Of a DNA stretch of 64,000 nt, positions 16,568 to 26,470 are shown piece after piece (position 1 is the stretch's first letter; each line of letters begins with the position of its first letter). Made by a program: the position numbers and the translations under genes. Source of the stretch: Nitratireductor soli (GTDB lineage Bacteria; Pseudomonadota; Alphaproteobacteria; Rhizobiales; Rhizobiaceae); the NCBI RefSeq assembly GCF_001050155.1, contig NZ_LFVY01000012.1, positions 62,001-126,000 on the forward strand. The letters are read 5' to 3'. Under the pieces are notes generated by a model that was not told the origin of the DNA, searched no databases, and saw only the letters and a program-made list of their open reading frames with translations.

Positions 16568-17881
16568 ATGGCTGAAGCGTTGCGTATTGGAATTGCGGGA
16601 CTTGGCACCGTTGGGGCATCCGTCGTGCGCTGCATGACGGACAAGGAAGCGGAGCTGACCCGGCAATGCGGACGCGAGATTGTCCTGGCGGCGGTATCGG
16701 CGCGCGACCGCAGCCGTGACCGCGGCATCACGCTCGGCAACGCGCAATGGTTGGACGACCCGGTCGAGCTGGCACGATCCGCGCCGATCGACGTTTTCGT
16801 CGAGCTGATCGGCGGCCATGACGGCGCCGCACTTGCCGCCGTCAAGGCGGCGCTGCAGGCCGGCCGGCACGTGGTGACGGCCAACAAGGCGCTGTTGTCG
16901 AAACACGGGGTAGAGCTTGCGGCGATCGCCGAGGAGAAGGGCGTTCTCCTCAATTACGAGGCGGCGGTGGCCGGCGGCATACCGATCATCAAGACCATGC
17001 GCGAGGCGCTCGCCGGCAACACGGTCAACCGCGTCTTCGGCATCATGAACGGCACCGCCAACTACATCTTGACGCGGATGGAGGACGAGGGCCTGTCCTT
17101 CGTCGACTGCCTCGCCGAGGCGCAGCGCCTGGGTTACGCCGAGGCCGACCCGACCTTCGACATCGAGGGGCACGACACGGCGCACAAACTGTCCATCCTG
17201 ACCAGCCTGGCGTTCGGTTGCCGCATCTCGGCCGACGACATCTACATGGAAGGGATTTCCAACATCACGCAGGCCGACATTCGCGCCGCCAGCGAACTCG
17301 GCTACCGCATCAAGCTGCTCGGCGTCGCCCAGCGCACCGACAGCGGCATCGAGCAGCGCGTCCATCCGACCATGGTGCCGACCCAGTCGGTGATCGCCCA
17401 GGTTCATGGCGTCACCAACGCCGTGGCGATCGAGACCGACATTCTGGGCGAGCTGCTTTTGTCGGGGCCTGGGGCGGGCGGCAACGCCACGGCCTCTGCC
17501 GTCATCGGCGACATCGCCGACATCGCCAAGAGCCGGCCGGGCTTCCAGCACGGACCGGTCTTCGGCCGGCCGGCCAGGAAGCTTGCGCCCTACAAGAAGG
17601 CGCGCATGCGGGCGCATGCCGGCGGCTATTTCATCCGCATGACGGTGCATGACCGCGCCGGTGTGTTCGCTGCCATCGCCAAGCGCATGGCCAACAACGA
17701 CATCTCGCTGGAATCCATCGTCCAGCATGCCGATGGCGGTTTGCCGGCCGACCAGAAGAACGTGATTCTCGTTACCCACGAGACCACCGAGGCGGCGGTG
17801 CGCAAGGCGGTCGAAGGCGTGATGCAGGACGGACATCTGGTCGACAAGCCGCAAGTTATTCGCATCGAACGGGCCGCCTGA
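16568..17881 (+). CDS. hom: Homoserine dehydrogenase
   Basis: NAD(P)-dependent reduction of aspartate semialdehyde to homoserine, on the way to threonine and methionine. 437 aa: N-terminal Rossmann motif GIAGLGTVGASVV, catalytic domain with NYEAAVAGGIPIIKTMRE and GIMNGTANYILTRM, and a C-terminal ACT domain (about 350-430, FIRMTVHDRAGVFAAIAKRM) that usually confers threonine feedback. SD AAGGAG lies 12 bp before ATG. It follows the aminotransferase; a repeat and glpX follow. Confidence 0.97.
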   Translation: MAEALRIGIAGLGTVGASVVRCMTDKEAELTRQCGREIVLAAVSARDRSRDRGITLGNAQWLDDPVELARSAPIDVFVELIGGHDGAALAAVKAALQAGRHVVTANKALLSKHGVELAAIAEEKGVLLNYEAAVAGGIPIIKTMREALAGNTVNRVFGIMNGTANYILTRMEDEGLSFVDCLAEAQRLGYAEADPTFDIEGHDTAHKLSILTSLAFGCRISADDIYMEGISNITQADIRAASELGYRIKLLGVAQRTDSGIEQRVHPTMVPTQSVIAQVHGVTNAVAIETDILGELLLSGPGAGGNATASAVIGDIADIAKSRPGFQHGPVFGRPARKLAPYKKARMRAHAGGYFIRMTVHDRAGVFAAIAKRMANNDISLESIVQHADGGLPADQKNVILVTHETTEAAVRKAVEGVMQDGHLVDKPQVIRIERAA

Positions 17882-17886
17882 AGAAG

Positions 17887-17973
17887 AGCGAATAGCGAAT
17901 AGGGGATAGCGAGCTGAGAGCGGGCTTGTGCATCGCCGCCAAACTCAATTGTACCTTCTATTCGCTATTCGCT
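17887..17973. repeat. Inverted repeat of AGCGAATAGCGAATAG type (family C), copy 1
   Basis: Left arm 17887-17902 and right arm 17958-17973 are exact 16-bp reverse complements, separated by 55 bp. Each arm is itself built of 7-bp units GCGAATA. A relative occurs at 24303-24360. It sits between hom and glpX. Confidence 0.85.
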
Positions 17974-18101
17974 AGTTCCCTCATTTCTTTTCAATCGATT
18001 CATGTCTCCAGCCGCCGCCGCGGGGCCTTGCCGTGCCGCCTGCCGTTTGCCAAAAGAAGCCCGCCGCCAAGGAAGGCGGGCGAAACATCAGGAATGAACT
18101 C

Positions 18102-19079
18102 ATGCTGAAAGCCACGCAGGCCGGTCTCGACCGCATTCTCACGCTGGAACTCGTTCGTGTGACGGAGCGCGCGGCGGTGGCCGCTGCCCGGTTGCGCGGC
18201 CGTGGCGACGAGAAGGCCGCCGACCAGGTGGCGGTCGACGCCATGCGCTCGGAGCTGAACCGCCTGCCGATCAAGGGCACGGTGGTGATCGGTGAGGGCG
18301 AGCGCGACGAGGCGCCGATGCTGTATATCGGCGAGGAAGTGGGTGCCGGCGAGGGGCCCGAAGTCGACATCGCGCTCGACCCGCTGGAAGGCACGACGAT
18401 CTGTGCGAAGAACCTGCCCAATTCGCTGGCGGTGATCGCCATTGCCGAGCGCGGCAGCCTGCTTTACGCGCCGGACGTCTACATGGAGAAGATCGCCGTC
18501 GGTCCGGGCTACGCGCAAGGCGTCGTCGATCTCGACGCTCCGGCGGTCGAGAACATCGAGGCGCTGGCCAAGGCCAAGGGCGTCCCGGTCAACGAGATCA
18601 CCGCCTGCATCCTCGACCGGCCGCGCCATGCGCGCCTGATCGAGGAAGTGCGCGGCACGGGTGCTGCCATCCGCCTGATCGGCGACGGCGATGTGGCCGG
18701 CGTCATTCACACGACGGATCCCGACGAGACGGGCATCGACATCTATCTCGGCATTGGCGGCGCCCCGGAAGGCGTTCTGGCGGCAGCCGCCTTGCGCTGC
18801 ATTGGTGGACAGATGCAGGGACGGCTGCAGCTCAACACCGAGGAGAAGGTGGCGCGCGCCGCCAAGATGGGCATTGCCGACCCCAACAAGGTCTACCGCA
18901 TGGACGAGATGGCTCGGGGCGATGTCCTGTTTGCCGCCACCGGCGTCACCGACGGCAATTTGCTCGCCGGCGTGAAATTCGGCCGTGAGCAGATTTCCAC
19001 CCACACCATCGTCATGCGCTCGTCCTCGCAGACGGTGCGCGAGATCATCGCCCGGCACCAGGATTTGGAAAAGTTCTGA
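18102..19079 (+). CDS. glpX: Class II fructose-1,6-bisphosphatase
   Basis: Gluconeogenic phosphatase. 325 aa with GlpX motifs GTVVIGEGERDEAPML (Glu metal ligands), DIALDPLEGTTICA (DPLEGT, metal binding), GDGDVAGVIHT and GIGGAPEGVLAAAALR. The start at 18102 is preceded by AGGA 8 bp upstream. Operon-like with recJ (52 bp gap) downstream. Confidence 0.95.
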   Translation: MLKATQAGLDRILTLELVRVTERAAVAAARLRGRGDEKAADQVAVDAMRSELNRLPIKGTVVIGEGERDEAPMLYIGEEVGAGEGPEVDIALDPLEGTTICAKNLPNSLAVIAIAERGSLLYAPDVYMEKIAVGPGYAQGVVDLDAPAVENIEALAKAKGVPVNEITACILDRPRHARLIEEVRGTGAAIRLIGDGDVAGVIHTTDPDETGIDIYLGIGGAPEGVLAAAALRCIGGQMQGRLQLNTEEKVARAAKMGIADPNKVYRMDEMARGDVLFAATGVTDGNLLAGVKFGREQISTHTIVMRSSSQTVREIIARHQDLEKF

Positions 19080-19131
19080 GGTCCAATCCGCCTGCTTGCC
19101 TTTGCCGGGCCGCTGTGAAACGAAGGCGGCG

Positions 19132-20919
19132 ATGACCACAGGCGACAAACGCTATTTCCTCGATGTCCGGCATTCGGCGCGCGGCCTTGCCTGGGAGCAC
19201 AGGCTCGACCCGCGCGGCGAGAATGTTGCGCTGGCCATCGCGCAAAGCCACGGCATTCCCGACATCGTCGCCCGCGTTCTGGCCGGCCGTGGCGTGACGC
19301 AGGACGATGCGCAGCGCTTTCTGGCACCGACCATCCGCGACCTGCTCCCCGATCCGGCGACCCTGACCGATATGGAAAAGGCCGCAAAACGCCTGGCCCA
19401 GGCCGTGCTGAGCGGCGAGCGAGTGGCGATTTTCGGCGATTACGATGTCGATGGCGCATCCTCCTCGGCGATGATGAAGCGCTTCCTCGGCCATTATGGC
19501 ATCGAGGCCGAGATCTATATTCCGGACCGCATCTTCGAGGGCTACGGCCCCAATCCCGACGCGATGCGCGAATTGGCGGCGCGCGGCGCCAGCCTGATCG
19601 TCACCGTCGATTGCGGCACCAACAGCGCCGAGGCGATCGCTGCGGCCAATGATGCGGGCGCCGAGGTCGTCGTGCTCGACCACCACCAGGTGGGCGGCGA
19701 TCTGCCGCCGGCCGTCGCCGTGGTCAATCCGAACCGCGAGGACGATCTTTCCGGCCAGGGGCATCTGTGCGCCGCCGGCGTCGTCTTTCTGGCGCTTGTC
19801 CAGACCGTCAAGGAATTGCGCCAGAGCGCCGGGGCCAAACCGCCGCCGGATCTTCTGGCCATGCTCGACCTGGTGGCGCTCGGCACGGTCTGCGACGTGG
19901 TGCCGCTGATCGGCATCAACCGCGCCTTCGTCGTCAAGGGCCTCATCGCCGCGCGCCAGATGAGGACGCCGGGACTGGCAGCCCTTGCCCGCGTCTCGCG
20001 CATAGGGGAGCCGCTCAACCCCTATCATCTGGGCTTCCTGATCGGGCCGCGCATCAATGCCGGCGGACGCATCGGCAACGCTGCGTTGGGCAGCAACCTT
20101 CTGGCCAGCGACGATCCGGTCGAGGCGGCCAGCATCGCCGAGACGCTCGACCGGTTGAACACCGAGCGCCAGGATATGGAAACCGTCATGCTGGCCGAGG
20201 CGCGCGCCGAGGCCGATGCGGAACTGATGGCCGGCGACGGGCCGGCCGTGCTGGTGACGGCCAGCGACCGTTGGCACCCGGGCATTGTCGGGCTGATCGC
20301 CTCGCGCCTGAAGGATCATGCGCGCCGGCCGACCTTCGCCATCGCCTTCGACCCGAACGGCAAGGGCACGGGTTCGGGGCGCTCCATTCCAGGCTTCGAT
20401 CTCGGCAAGCTGGTGCGCGAGGCCGTTGCCGAAGGACTGCTCGTCAAGGGCGGCGGCCATGCGATGGCCGCCGGCATTACGGTCGAGCGTGGCAAGCTTG
20501 GACCTCTGCGGGCATTCTTCGAAGAGCGGGCGGCCGATGCCGTGACGCGGCTGCGCGATGCGGAAAGCCTGAAGATCGACGCGGCGTTGTCGGCCGATGG
20601 CGCCGGCTTCACGCTGTTCGACGCTTTGGAGACGGCCGGCCCCTTCGGTTCCGGCCATCCGACACCAGTGCTGGCCCTGCCGCGCCACCGGCTGGCCGAC
20701 GCCCGCATCGTCGGCAATGGCCATGTGCGCGCCGAACTGCGCTCGCAGACGGGCGCGCGGCTGGAGGCGATCGCCTTCCGGGCCGCCGAAACGGATCTCG
20801 GCACGTTCCTGTTCAACAATCGCGGCGCGACGATCCATCTCGCCGGGACGCTGTCCGTCAATCACTGGAATGGCAGCAAGCGCATGCAATTGCGCATTCT
20901 CGATGCAGCCGGTGTCTGA
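19132..20919 (+). CDS. recJ: Single-stranded-DNA-specific exonuclease RecJ
   Basis: 5'-3' ssDNA exonuclease of recombination and mismatch repair. 595 aa. DHH domain motifs: FGDYDVDGASSSAMM, VTVDCGTNSAEA and VVLDHHQVGGDLP; then INRAFVVKGL and GPRINAGGRIGNA; then DHHA1 with SGRSIPGFDLG and KGGGHAMAAGITV; and a C-terminal OB fold. Start ATG with GAAGG upstream. The stop is followed by a family A repeat and the convergent patatin gene. Confidence 0.97.
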   Translation: MTTGDKRYFLDVRHSARGLAWEHRLDPRGENVALAIAQSHGIPDIVARVLAGRGVTQDDAQRFLAPTIRDLLPDPATLTDMEKAAKRLAQAVLSGERVAIFGDYDVDGASSSAMMKRFLGHYGIEAEIYIPDRIFEGYGPNPDAMRELAARGASLIVTVDCGTNSAEAIAAANDAGAEVVVLDHHQVGGDLPPAVAVVNPNREDDLSGQGHLCAAGVVFLALVQTVKELRQSAGAKPPPDLLAMLDLVALGTVCDVVPLIGINRAFVVKGLIAARQMRTPGLAALARVSRIGEPLNPYHLGFLIGPRINAGGRIGNAALGSNLLASDDPVEAASIAETLDRLNTERQDMETVMLAEARAEADAELMAGDGPAVLVTASDRWHPGIVGLIASRLKDHARRPTFAIAFDPNGKGTGSGRSIPGFDLGKLVREAVAEGLLVKGGGHAMAAGITVERGKLGPLRAFFEERAADAVTRLRDAESLKIDAALSADGAGFTLFDALETAGPFGSGHPTPVLALPRHRLADARIVGNGHVRAELRSQTGARLEAIAFRAAETDLGTFLFNNRGATIHLAGTLSVNHWNGSKRMQLRILDAAGV

Positions 20920-20925
20920 TTTTTC

Positions 20926-20983
20926 AGAGCATTTTGCAGTCAGGTGGAATCACCTGACGTCCGCATAAATGCGGAAAAGCAAA
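20926..20983 (+). repeat. Two-hairpin palindromic repeat, family A, copy 3
   Basis: Perfect copy: CAGAGCATTTTGCAG, stem GTCAGGTG-GAAT-CACCTGAC, stem CCGCAT-AA-ATGCGG, tail AAAAGCAA. It lies between the stops of convergent recJ and the patatin-like gene. Confidence 0.92.
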
Positions 20984-20988
20984 CCGGT

Positions 20989-21966
20989 CTAGGCGAGCAC
21001 GTTCATGAGACGCTGCAACTCACCGACGCGCGCCTTTGTCGTCTCATAGCCGAGCTCGATCGCCTCGTCGGCGCGGTAGAATTCGGTGAGGCCGATATGG
21101 CCGAGCTTCGGCTGCAGCGACAAGTCCGGCGGGTCGCCGGCCATGCGGGCGCGCGAGATGCGATCCTGGATGATGTTGAACGCCTCGACCATGACGCCGG
21201 TGATGCCGAGCCGCTGGTCGCGCTGGTTCTGGCCCTTGTCGACCACCACCAGCGGCGTCTTGCCGTCGGCGTCGATGGTCTGCGGCAGGTCGGCGCTGTG
21301 CTTGATGACGGCGGCGCGGCCGAACAGATCGTAGTGAAGATTGACTGCCATGACGAGCGGCTGCTCGTAGGCGCGGCAGGCGGACACGGGAACCGGATTG
21401 ACCAGCGCGCCGTCGACCAGGACGCGGCCGTTGCAGACCACGGGTTCGAACACGCCGGGCAGCGCATAGGACGCGCGCATGGCGGTGATCAGCGAACCGC
21501 TCGACAGCCAGATCTCGTGGCCGGTGCGAATTTCCGCCGCCACGCAGACGAACGGTTTTGACAGGTCGTCGAAGGTGACGCCTTCCAGGTGCTCCTGCAT
21601 GCGTGCCGTCAGCTTCATGCCGCCGAACAGTCCGCTGCCGCCGAAATTGATGTCGAGCAGGCCGAAAATGCGTCGTTTGGTCAGCGAGCGGGCAAATTCT
21701 TCGAGTTCATCCAGTTTGCCCGCCAGATAGCAGCCGCCCACCAGCGCGCCGATGGAGGTGCCGGCGATCATGCCGATCGGAATGCCCGCCTCGTCGAGCG
21801 CCCGCAGAACGCCGATATGGGCCCAGCCACGCGCCGCCCCGCCGCCGAGCGCCAGCGCGATGCCCTGGTTCTTCTGCGGTTCCGGCTCGGGTAAGGGCGG
21901 TTCCGGCGGAACCACCTCGATCGCCCGGTTCTCCTGCTTCCTGCGTAGAGATGCCCAATCGAGCAT
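20989..21966 (-). CDS. Patatin-like phospholipase (RssA/NTE type)
   Basis: Predicted Ser-Asp acyl hydrolase of 325 aa. Oxyanion loop GGGAARGWAHIG, nucleophile elbow GTSIGALVGG, and catalytic Asp motif DGALVNPVPVSA. No signal peptide; an N-terminal proline-rich stretch (EVVPPEPPLPEPEPQ) precedes the domain. The start is supported by AGGAGACGGAC directly before ATG. Substrate unknown; related proteins hydrolyse lysophospholipids or membrane lipids. Downstream of hisI on the same strand, 215 bp away. Confidence 0.92.
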   Translation of the reverse strand: MLDWASLRRKQENRAIEVVPPEPPLPEPEPQKNQGIALALGGGAARGWAHIGVLRALDEAGIPIGMIAGTSIGALVGGCYLAGKLDELEEFARSLTKRRIFGLLDINFGGSGLFGGMKLTARMQEHLEGVTFDDLSKPFVCVAAEIRTGHEIWLSSGSLITAMRASYALPGVFEPVVCNGRVLVDGALVNPVPVSACRAYEQPLVMAVNLHYDLFGRAAVIKHSADLPQTIDADGKTPLVVVDKGQNQRDQRLGITGVMVEAFNIIQDRISRARMAGDPPDLSLQPKLGHIGLTEFYRADEAIELGYETTKARVGELQRLMNVLA

Positions 21967-22180
21967 GTCCGTCTCCTAGTCCCTCGGGCATCATGGCCGA
22001 GGACAGTATCAATTTGGTGAATATGCGTCGCGTCGGCGAACCGAATGGTTCAACGCAGCCCTCACCGCAACGTTCCCTGGTGGTGTTGTCAGCCAGTCTC
22101 CACTCTAGATGGGTGCTTCGCCGGACAAAGTCTACGCTGGCCGGCTTCAAGAAATCGAGACCGACTTTCGGTCAAACAGG

Positions 22181-22618
22181 CTAGCCCTTATCCGACAATG
22201 GTTTCATGCCGAGGTCGACGAGCACCGGCTTCCCGCCGCGAATGCTGACATTGCGATAGAAGCAGGAGCGTCGCCCGGTGTGGCAGGTCGCGCCGTCGCC
22301 GGCGACCGTGACGATGAGATGCAAGGCGTCCTGGTCGCAATCGGTGGTCAGCGAAACCACATGCTGAACGTTGCCGGAGGTCTCCCCCTTCTTCCACAGC
22401 GTGTTGCGCGAGCGCGACCAGTAATGCGCGATGCCGGTCTCGAGCGTCAGGCCGAGGGCCTCGGCGTTCATATGCGCGACCATCAGCAATGCGCCTGTCT
22501 CCGCATCGCTGACAACCGCCGTGATCAGCCCGCCGGCGTCGAAACGCGGCGTGAAGGTTTCGCCCTCTTCGAGAGCGGCCTTGTCCGACGGGGCAGGGGT
22601 GAAGGTCGCGCCGCTCAT
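22181..22618 (-). CDS. hisI: Phosphoribosyl-AMP cyclohydrolase
   Basis: Third step of histidine synthesis, opening the adenine ring of PR-AMP. 145 aa, stand-alone (no HisE fusion). Motifs: [45 protein letters not shown] (Mg and Zn ligands) and [11 protein letters not shown] (Zn Cys). The ATG overlaps the folE stop (TGATG), so translation is probably coupled to folE. Other his genes are not in the window. Confidence 0.96.
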   Translation of the reverse strand: MSGATFTPAPSDKAALEEGETFTPRFDAGGLITAVVSDAETGALLMVAHMNAEALGLTLETGIAHYWSRSRNTLWKKGETSGNVQHVVSLTTDCDQDALHLIVTVAGDGATCHTGRRSCFYRNVSIRGGKPVLVDLGMKPLSDKG

Positions 22619-23283
22619 CAGCCGTGCTTGTCGCGCAGCATGGTCATGAAGCGGGCCTGCTCCTGGAAATCCGTCTTGAAGACGCCGGTGAAGGTCGTGG
22701 TCAGCGTCGTCGAACCCTGTTTGCGGATGCCGCGCATGGCCATGCACATATGCTCGGCCTCGATCAGCACCGCGACGCCGCGCGGCTTCAGCACATTCTG
22801 GATCACGGTGGCGATCTGCGCCGTCATGGCTTCCTGGGTCTGCAGGCGGCGGGCGAAGATATCGACCACGCGGGCGATCTTCGACAGGCCGACGACCTTG
22901 CCGTCGGGCAGATAGGCGACATGCGCCTTGCCGATGATCGGCACCATGTGGTGTTCGCAATGCGAATGGAACGAGATGTCCTTGATCAGGACCATGTCGT
23001 CATAGCCCTGCACTTCCTCGAACGTACGGCCGAGTTCCTCTTCCGGGGACTGGTCGTAGCCGGCGAACATTTCGCGGAACGCCTTGGCGACGCGCGCCGG
23101 TGTCTCGATCAGGCCTTCGCGCGCGATGTCGTCGCCGGTCCAGCGTAACAGGGTGCTGATGGCGGCTTCCACCTCTTCCTGCGAGGGGCGGGCGGTCAGG
23201 GGCTTGTCCATGTAGTGTTTTTTCTCCGTCGCATCCGGGCCTTTTTCGGCATGGGGCGGAAAGCTCTTGATGACAGCGTCCAT
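22618..23283 (-). CDS. folE: GTP cyclohydrolase I
   Basis: First step of tetrahydrofolate synthesis (GTP to dihydroneopterin triphosphate). 221 aa. Zinc/catalytic region [23 protein letters not shown] cut short here to its key residues Cys-His-His, then [37 protein letters not shown] (second Zn Cys). The N-terminal 30 residues are variable; an internal ATG ([10 protein letters not shown]) is a possible shorter start. Pairs with hisI by a one-base overlap; both enzymes act on purine-ring imidazole or guanine carbons. Confidence 0.95.
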   Translation of the reverse strand: MDAVIKSFPPHAEKGPDATEKKHYMDKPLTARPSQEEVEAAISTLLRWTGDDIAREGLIETPARVAKAFREMFAGYDQSPEEELGRTFEEVQGYDDMVLIKDISFHSHCEHHMVPIIGKAHVAYLPDGKVVGLSKIARVVDIFARRLQTQEAMTAQIATVIQNVLKPRGVAVLIEAEHMCMAMRGIRKQGSTTLTTTFTGVFKTDFQEQARFMTMLRDKHG

Positions 23284-23525
23284 AGAAGGCGTCTCCCGTA
23301 GTTCCTGTCTCGGCAGGAACGAGTTGAACGGTTCACGGCCTTATCCAGCGGGTTTTGGAGAAATATTCTCAGCCCGGCCCGACAGTGGCGTGCGCGAAAC
23401 AGGGCCCGTGCGATACTGATACCTTGCCGCGGGCCCACAGCGATCATTATATAAGTCGGTGGCGAAAGAATGAAAGATGCCCCGGCGACATGAAACCGCT
23501 GTGGCCGCGGCAAATCGGGAAAATC

Positions 23526-23972
23526 ATGCTGGACGACGTCTACAACGCGAAAATTCTCGGATTTGCCGGCAACATCGCGCGCATCGGCCGCCTTGCGGCG
23601 CCGGACGCCAGCGCCAAGGCCCATTCCAAGCTGTGCGGCTCGACCGTGCTTGTCGACCTGAAGATGGATGGCGACACGATCACCGATTTCGCCCACGAGG
23701 TGAAAGCCTGCGCACTGGGGCAGGCCTCCTCGTCGATCATGGCCGCTCACGTGGTCGGCGCCAGGGCCGACGAGCTGCGCCAGGTCCGGCAGGCCATGTA
23801 CGCCATGCTGAAGGAGGACGGCCCGGCCCCCGAAGGCCGCTTCGCCGACCTCGGATATCTCGAGCCGGTGCGCAACTACAAGGCGCGCCACGCCTCCACG
23901 CTGCTGACCTTCGACGCCGTGGTCGATGCGATCGAGCAGATCGAGCGGGCGCGCGCCGGCGCCGCCGCCTGA
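23526..23972 (+). CDS. IscU/SufU-like iron-sulfur scaffold family protein
   Basis: 148 aa with the scaffold N-terminal domain: KLCGSTVLVDLKMDG (first Cys), EVKACALGQASSSIMA (second Cys and SSS). The position of the third Cys of IscU/SufU reads KARHASTLLTF, i.e. His instead of Cys, so cluster assembly as in classical scaffolds is uncertain. An in-frame ATG at 23490 could add 12 residues. It ends 4 bp before the likely yidD start, so the two are probably co-expressed, and it is divergent from folE. Confidence 0.85.
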   Translation: MLDDVYNAKILGFAGNIARIGRLAAPDASAKAHSKLCGSTVLVDLKMDGDTITDFAHEVKACALGQASSSIMAAHVVGARADELRQVRQAMYAMLKEDGPAPEGRFADLGYLEPVRNYKARHASTLLTFDAVVDAIEQIERARAGAAA

Positions 23973-23976
23973 AACC

Positions 23977-24303
23977 GTGCCCCCTCCCGCACGGAGCCGC
24001 AACTGGCAGGGTTCCTGGCCGAAGACGCCCGGCCGGCTCTTCGGCACGACCCTGGTGCGCTTCTACCAGCTGACGCTGTCGGGCTTTGTCGGCAACACCT
24101 GCCGTCACCTGCCCACCTGCTCGGAATATGCCTATGAGGCGATCGCCCGCCACGGCCTGTGGGCCGGTGGCTGGATGGGCCTGTTCCGCTTCATGCGCTG
24201 CGGCCCGGGCGGCACGCACGGCATCGACCCGGTGCCGGAGCGGTTGGCGGCGCGGTTGAAGTGGTGGGCGCCGTGGCGGTACTGGAGAGTGAGTAGCGAA
24301 TAG
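23977..24303 (+). CDS. yidD: Membrane protein insertion efficiency factor YidD
   Basis: Small amphipathic inner-membrane-associated protein that aids YidC/Sec insertion. 108 aa from a GTG start. Core motifs VRFYQLTLSGFVGNTCRHLP, TCSEYAYEAIARHG and CGPGGTHGIDPVP are diagnostic. The last four residues (VSSE) and the TAG stop are encoded by the first unit of the GCGAATA-type repeat that follows, so that repeat shaped the C-terminus. Confidence 0.94.
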   Translation: MPPPARSRNWQGSWPKTPGRLFGTTLVRFYQLTLSGFVGNTCRHLPTCSEYAYEAIARHGLWAGGWMGLFRFMRCGPGGTHGIDPVPERLAARLKWWAPWRYWRVSSE

Positions 24304-24360
24304 CGAATAGCGAGTAGGGAGTAGCGAATAGGGGAGTGGCGAACCCTACTCGCTATTCGC
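24303..24360. repeat. Inverted repeat of GCGAATA type (family C), copy 2
   Basis: 17-bp exact arms (24303-24319 and 24344-24360) around a 24-bp loop that itself contains AGTAGCGAATAGGG. Upstream units extend to about 24290 and hold the yidD stop. A pyrimidine tract TCTCTCCCCTTT follows, so it may act as the yidD terminator. Related to 17887-17973. Confidence 0.85.
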
Positions 24361-24464
24361 TCTCTCCCCTTTACCTCCCGGCCCGATGAAGCTAAACGCC
24401 CGTTGCACCTGTTGTCACTGTCACCACCCGCGCTCGTTGGCGGGACTGGATATGGAGAATTCCC

Positions 24465-26444
24465 ATGGCCGAGGCCGTTTCCCTGACATTTCCCGATGGA
24501 TCCGTTCGCCAGTATGACGCGGCGACGACCGGCGCTGACCTCGCCGGCTCGATCTCCAAATCGCTGGCCAAGAAGGCGGTCGCCTACACGTTTGACGGCA
24601 CGCTGCGCGATCTGTCCGATCCACTCGGCGCGTCGGGCGCCATCGAGATTGTCACGCGCGAGGATCCGCGCGCGCTGGAACTCATCCGCCACGATGCCGC
24701 CCATGTGCTGGCCGAGGCGGTGCAGGAGCTTTGGCCCGGAACCCAGGTGACCATCGGCCCGGTCATCGAAAACGGCTTCTATTACGATTTCGCCCGCAAC
24801 GAGCCTTTCACGCCGGAGGATTTCCCGGCGATCGAGAAGAAGATGCGCGAGATCATCGAGCGCAACCGCCCTTTCACCAAGGAGGTCTGGTCGCGCGACA
24901 AGGCGAAGAAGGTTTTCGCCGACAAGGGCGAGCGCTACAAGATCGAGTTGATCGACGCCATCCCCGAGGACCAGGAACTGAAAATCTACGCCCAGGGCGA
25001 CTGGTTCGACCTGTGCCGCGGTCCGCACATGGCTTCGACCGGGCAGGTCGGCAAGGCGTTCAAGCTGATGAAGGTGGCCGGCGCCTATTGGCGCGGCGAC
25101 GCCAACAACCCGATGCTGACGCGCATCTACGGCACCGCCTGGCAGGACCAGGAGCAGCTCGACGCCTATCTTCACATGCTGGAAGAGGCCGAGAAACGCG
25201 ATCATCGCCGCCTTGGCCGCGAAATGGACCTGTTCCATTTCCAGGAGGAGGGGCCGGGCGTCGTCTTCTGGCACTCCAAGGGCTGGCGCATGTTCCAGAA
25301 TCTGGTCAGCTACATGCGTCGCCGGCTCGATGGCGACGGCTATGAGGAGGTCAACGCGCCGCAGGTGCTCGACAAGAGCCTGTGGGAGACCTCTGGCCAT
25401 TGGGGCTGGTACAAGGAGAACATGTTCAAGGTCGAATGTGCCGACGATGAAGCCGAGGACACGCGCATCTTCGCCCTGAAACCGATGAATTGCCCGGGTC
25501 ACGTGCAGATTTTCAAGCATGGCCTGAAATCCTACCGAGACCTGCCGATCCGGCTTGCCGAATTCGGCAACGTCCACCGCTACGAACCGTCGGGCGCGCT
25601 GCACGGGCTGATGCGGGTGCGCGGCTTTACCCAGGACGACGCGCACATCTTCTGCACGGAAGACCAGTTGGCGGCGGAATGCCTGAAAATCAACGACCTG
25701 ATCCTCTCCACCTACGCCGATTTCGGCTTCGAGGAGATCACCGTGTTCTTCTCGACGCGGCCGGAAAAGCGCGTCGGCTCGGATGCGTTGTGGGATCATG
25801 CCGAGGAGATCATGGCCGGCGTTCTCAAAAAGATCGCCGCATCCGACAACCGCATCAAGACCGCGGTCAATCCCGGCGACGGTGCGTTCTACGGGCCGAA
25901 ATTCGACTACGTTCTGAAGGATGCCATCGGCCGCGAATGGCAATGCGGCACGACGCAGATCGATTTCAACCTGCCGGAGCGCTTCGGCGCTTTCTATATC
26001 GACCAGGATTCGGAGAAGAAGCAGCCGGTCATGGTGCATCGGGCCATCTGCGGCTCGATGGAGCGCTTCCTCGGCATTCTGATCGAAAACTATGCCGGCC
26101 ACTTCCCGCTGTGGTTTGCGCCGGTGCAGGTGGTGGTCGCCACCATCACGTCGGACGCCGATGAGTACGCCAGAAAGGTCACCGACAGGCTGAAGCAGGC
26201 CGGTCTCCTGGCCGTGGCCGATCTGCGCAACGAGAAGATCAACTACAAGGTGCGCGAGCATTCGCTGGCCAAGGTGCCGGTGATCCTCGTCTGCGGCAAG
26301 CGCGAGGCGGAGGAGGGCACGGTCAACATCCGCCGGCTGGGCAGCCGCGATCAGGCGTCGATGAGCCTCGACGCGGTGACGGAGATGCTGGTGGAGGAGG
26401 CAACGCCTCCAGACCTCAAGCGCCGCGCGCTTGCTGCGCGATAG
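24465..26444 (+). CDS. thrS: Threonyl-tRNA synthetase
   Basis: 659 aa, full length. N-terminal TGS domain (about 1-65), editing/SAD domain with [15 protein letters not shown] (His) and [12 protein letters not shown] (Cys-His), class II catalytic core with motif 2 [19 protein letters not shown], zinc ligand Cys in [11 protein letters not shown], and a C-terminal anticodon-binding domain. SD GGAGAATTCCC precedes ATG. No T-box or obvious leader hairpin operator was seen in the 100 bp upstream. Confidence 0.98.
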   Translation: MAEAVSLTFPDGSVRQYDAATTGADLAGSISKSLAKKAVAYTFDGTLRDLSDPLGASGAIEIVTREDPRALELIRHDAAHVLAEAVQELWPGTQVTIGPVIENGFYYDFARNEPFTPEDFPAIEKKMREIIERNRPFTKEVWSRDKAKKVFADKGERYKIELIDAIPEDQELKIYAQGDWFDLCRGPHMASTGQVGKAFKLMKVAGAYWRGDANNPMLTRIYGTAWQDQEQLDAYLHMLEEAEKRDHRRLGREMDLFHFQEEGPGVVFWHSKGWRMFQNLVSYMRRRLDGDGYEEVNAPQVLDKSLWETSGHWGWYKENMFKVECADDEAEDTRIFALKPMNCPGHVQIFKHGLKSYRDLPIRLAEFGNVHRYEPSGALHGLMRVRGFTQDDAHIFCTEDQLAAECLKINDLILSTYADFGFEEITVFFSTRPEKRVGSDALWDHAEEIMAGVLKKIAASDNRIKTAVNPGDGAFYGPKFDYVLKDAIGREWQCGTTQIDFNLPERFGAFYIDQDSEKKQPVMVHRAICGSMERFLGILIENYAGHFPLWFAPVQVVVATITSDADEYARKVTDRLKQAGLLAVADLRNEKINYKVREHSLAKVPVILVCGKREAEEGTVNIRRLGSRDQASMSLDAVTEMLVEEATPPDLKRRALAAR

Positions 26445-26470
26445 ACAGGCTCGAGCCGGGGTCCCGTCCG

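Noticed and set aside
24361-24464. T-box or structured leader before thrS
   Set aside because: No T-box sequence, specifier loop or terminator/antiterminator pair; only about 100 bp, partly repeat.
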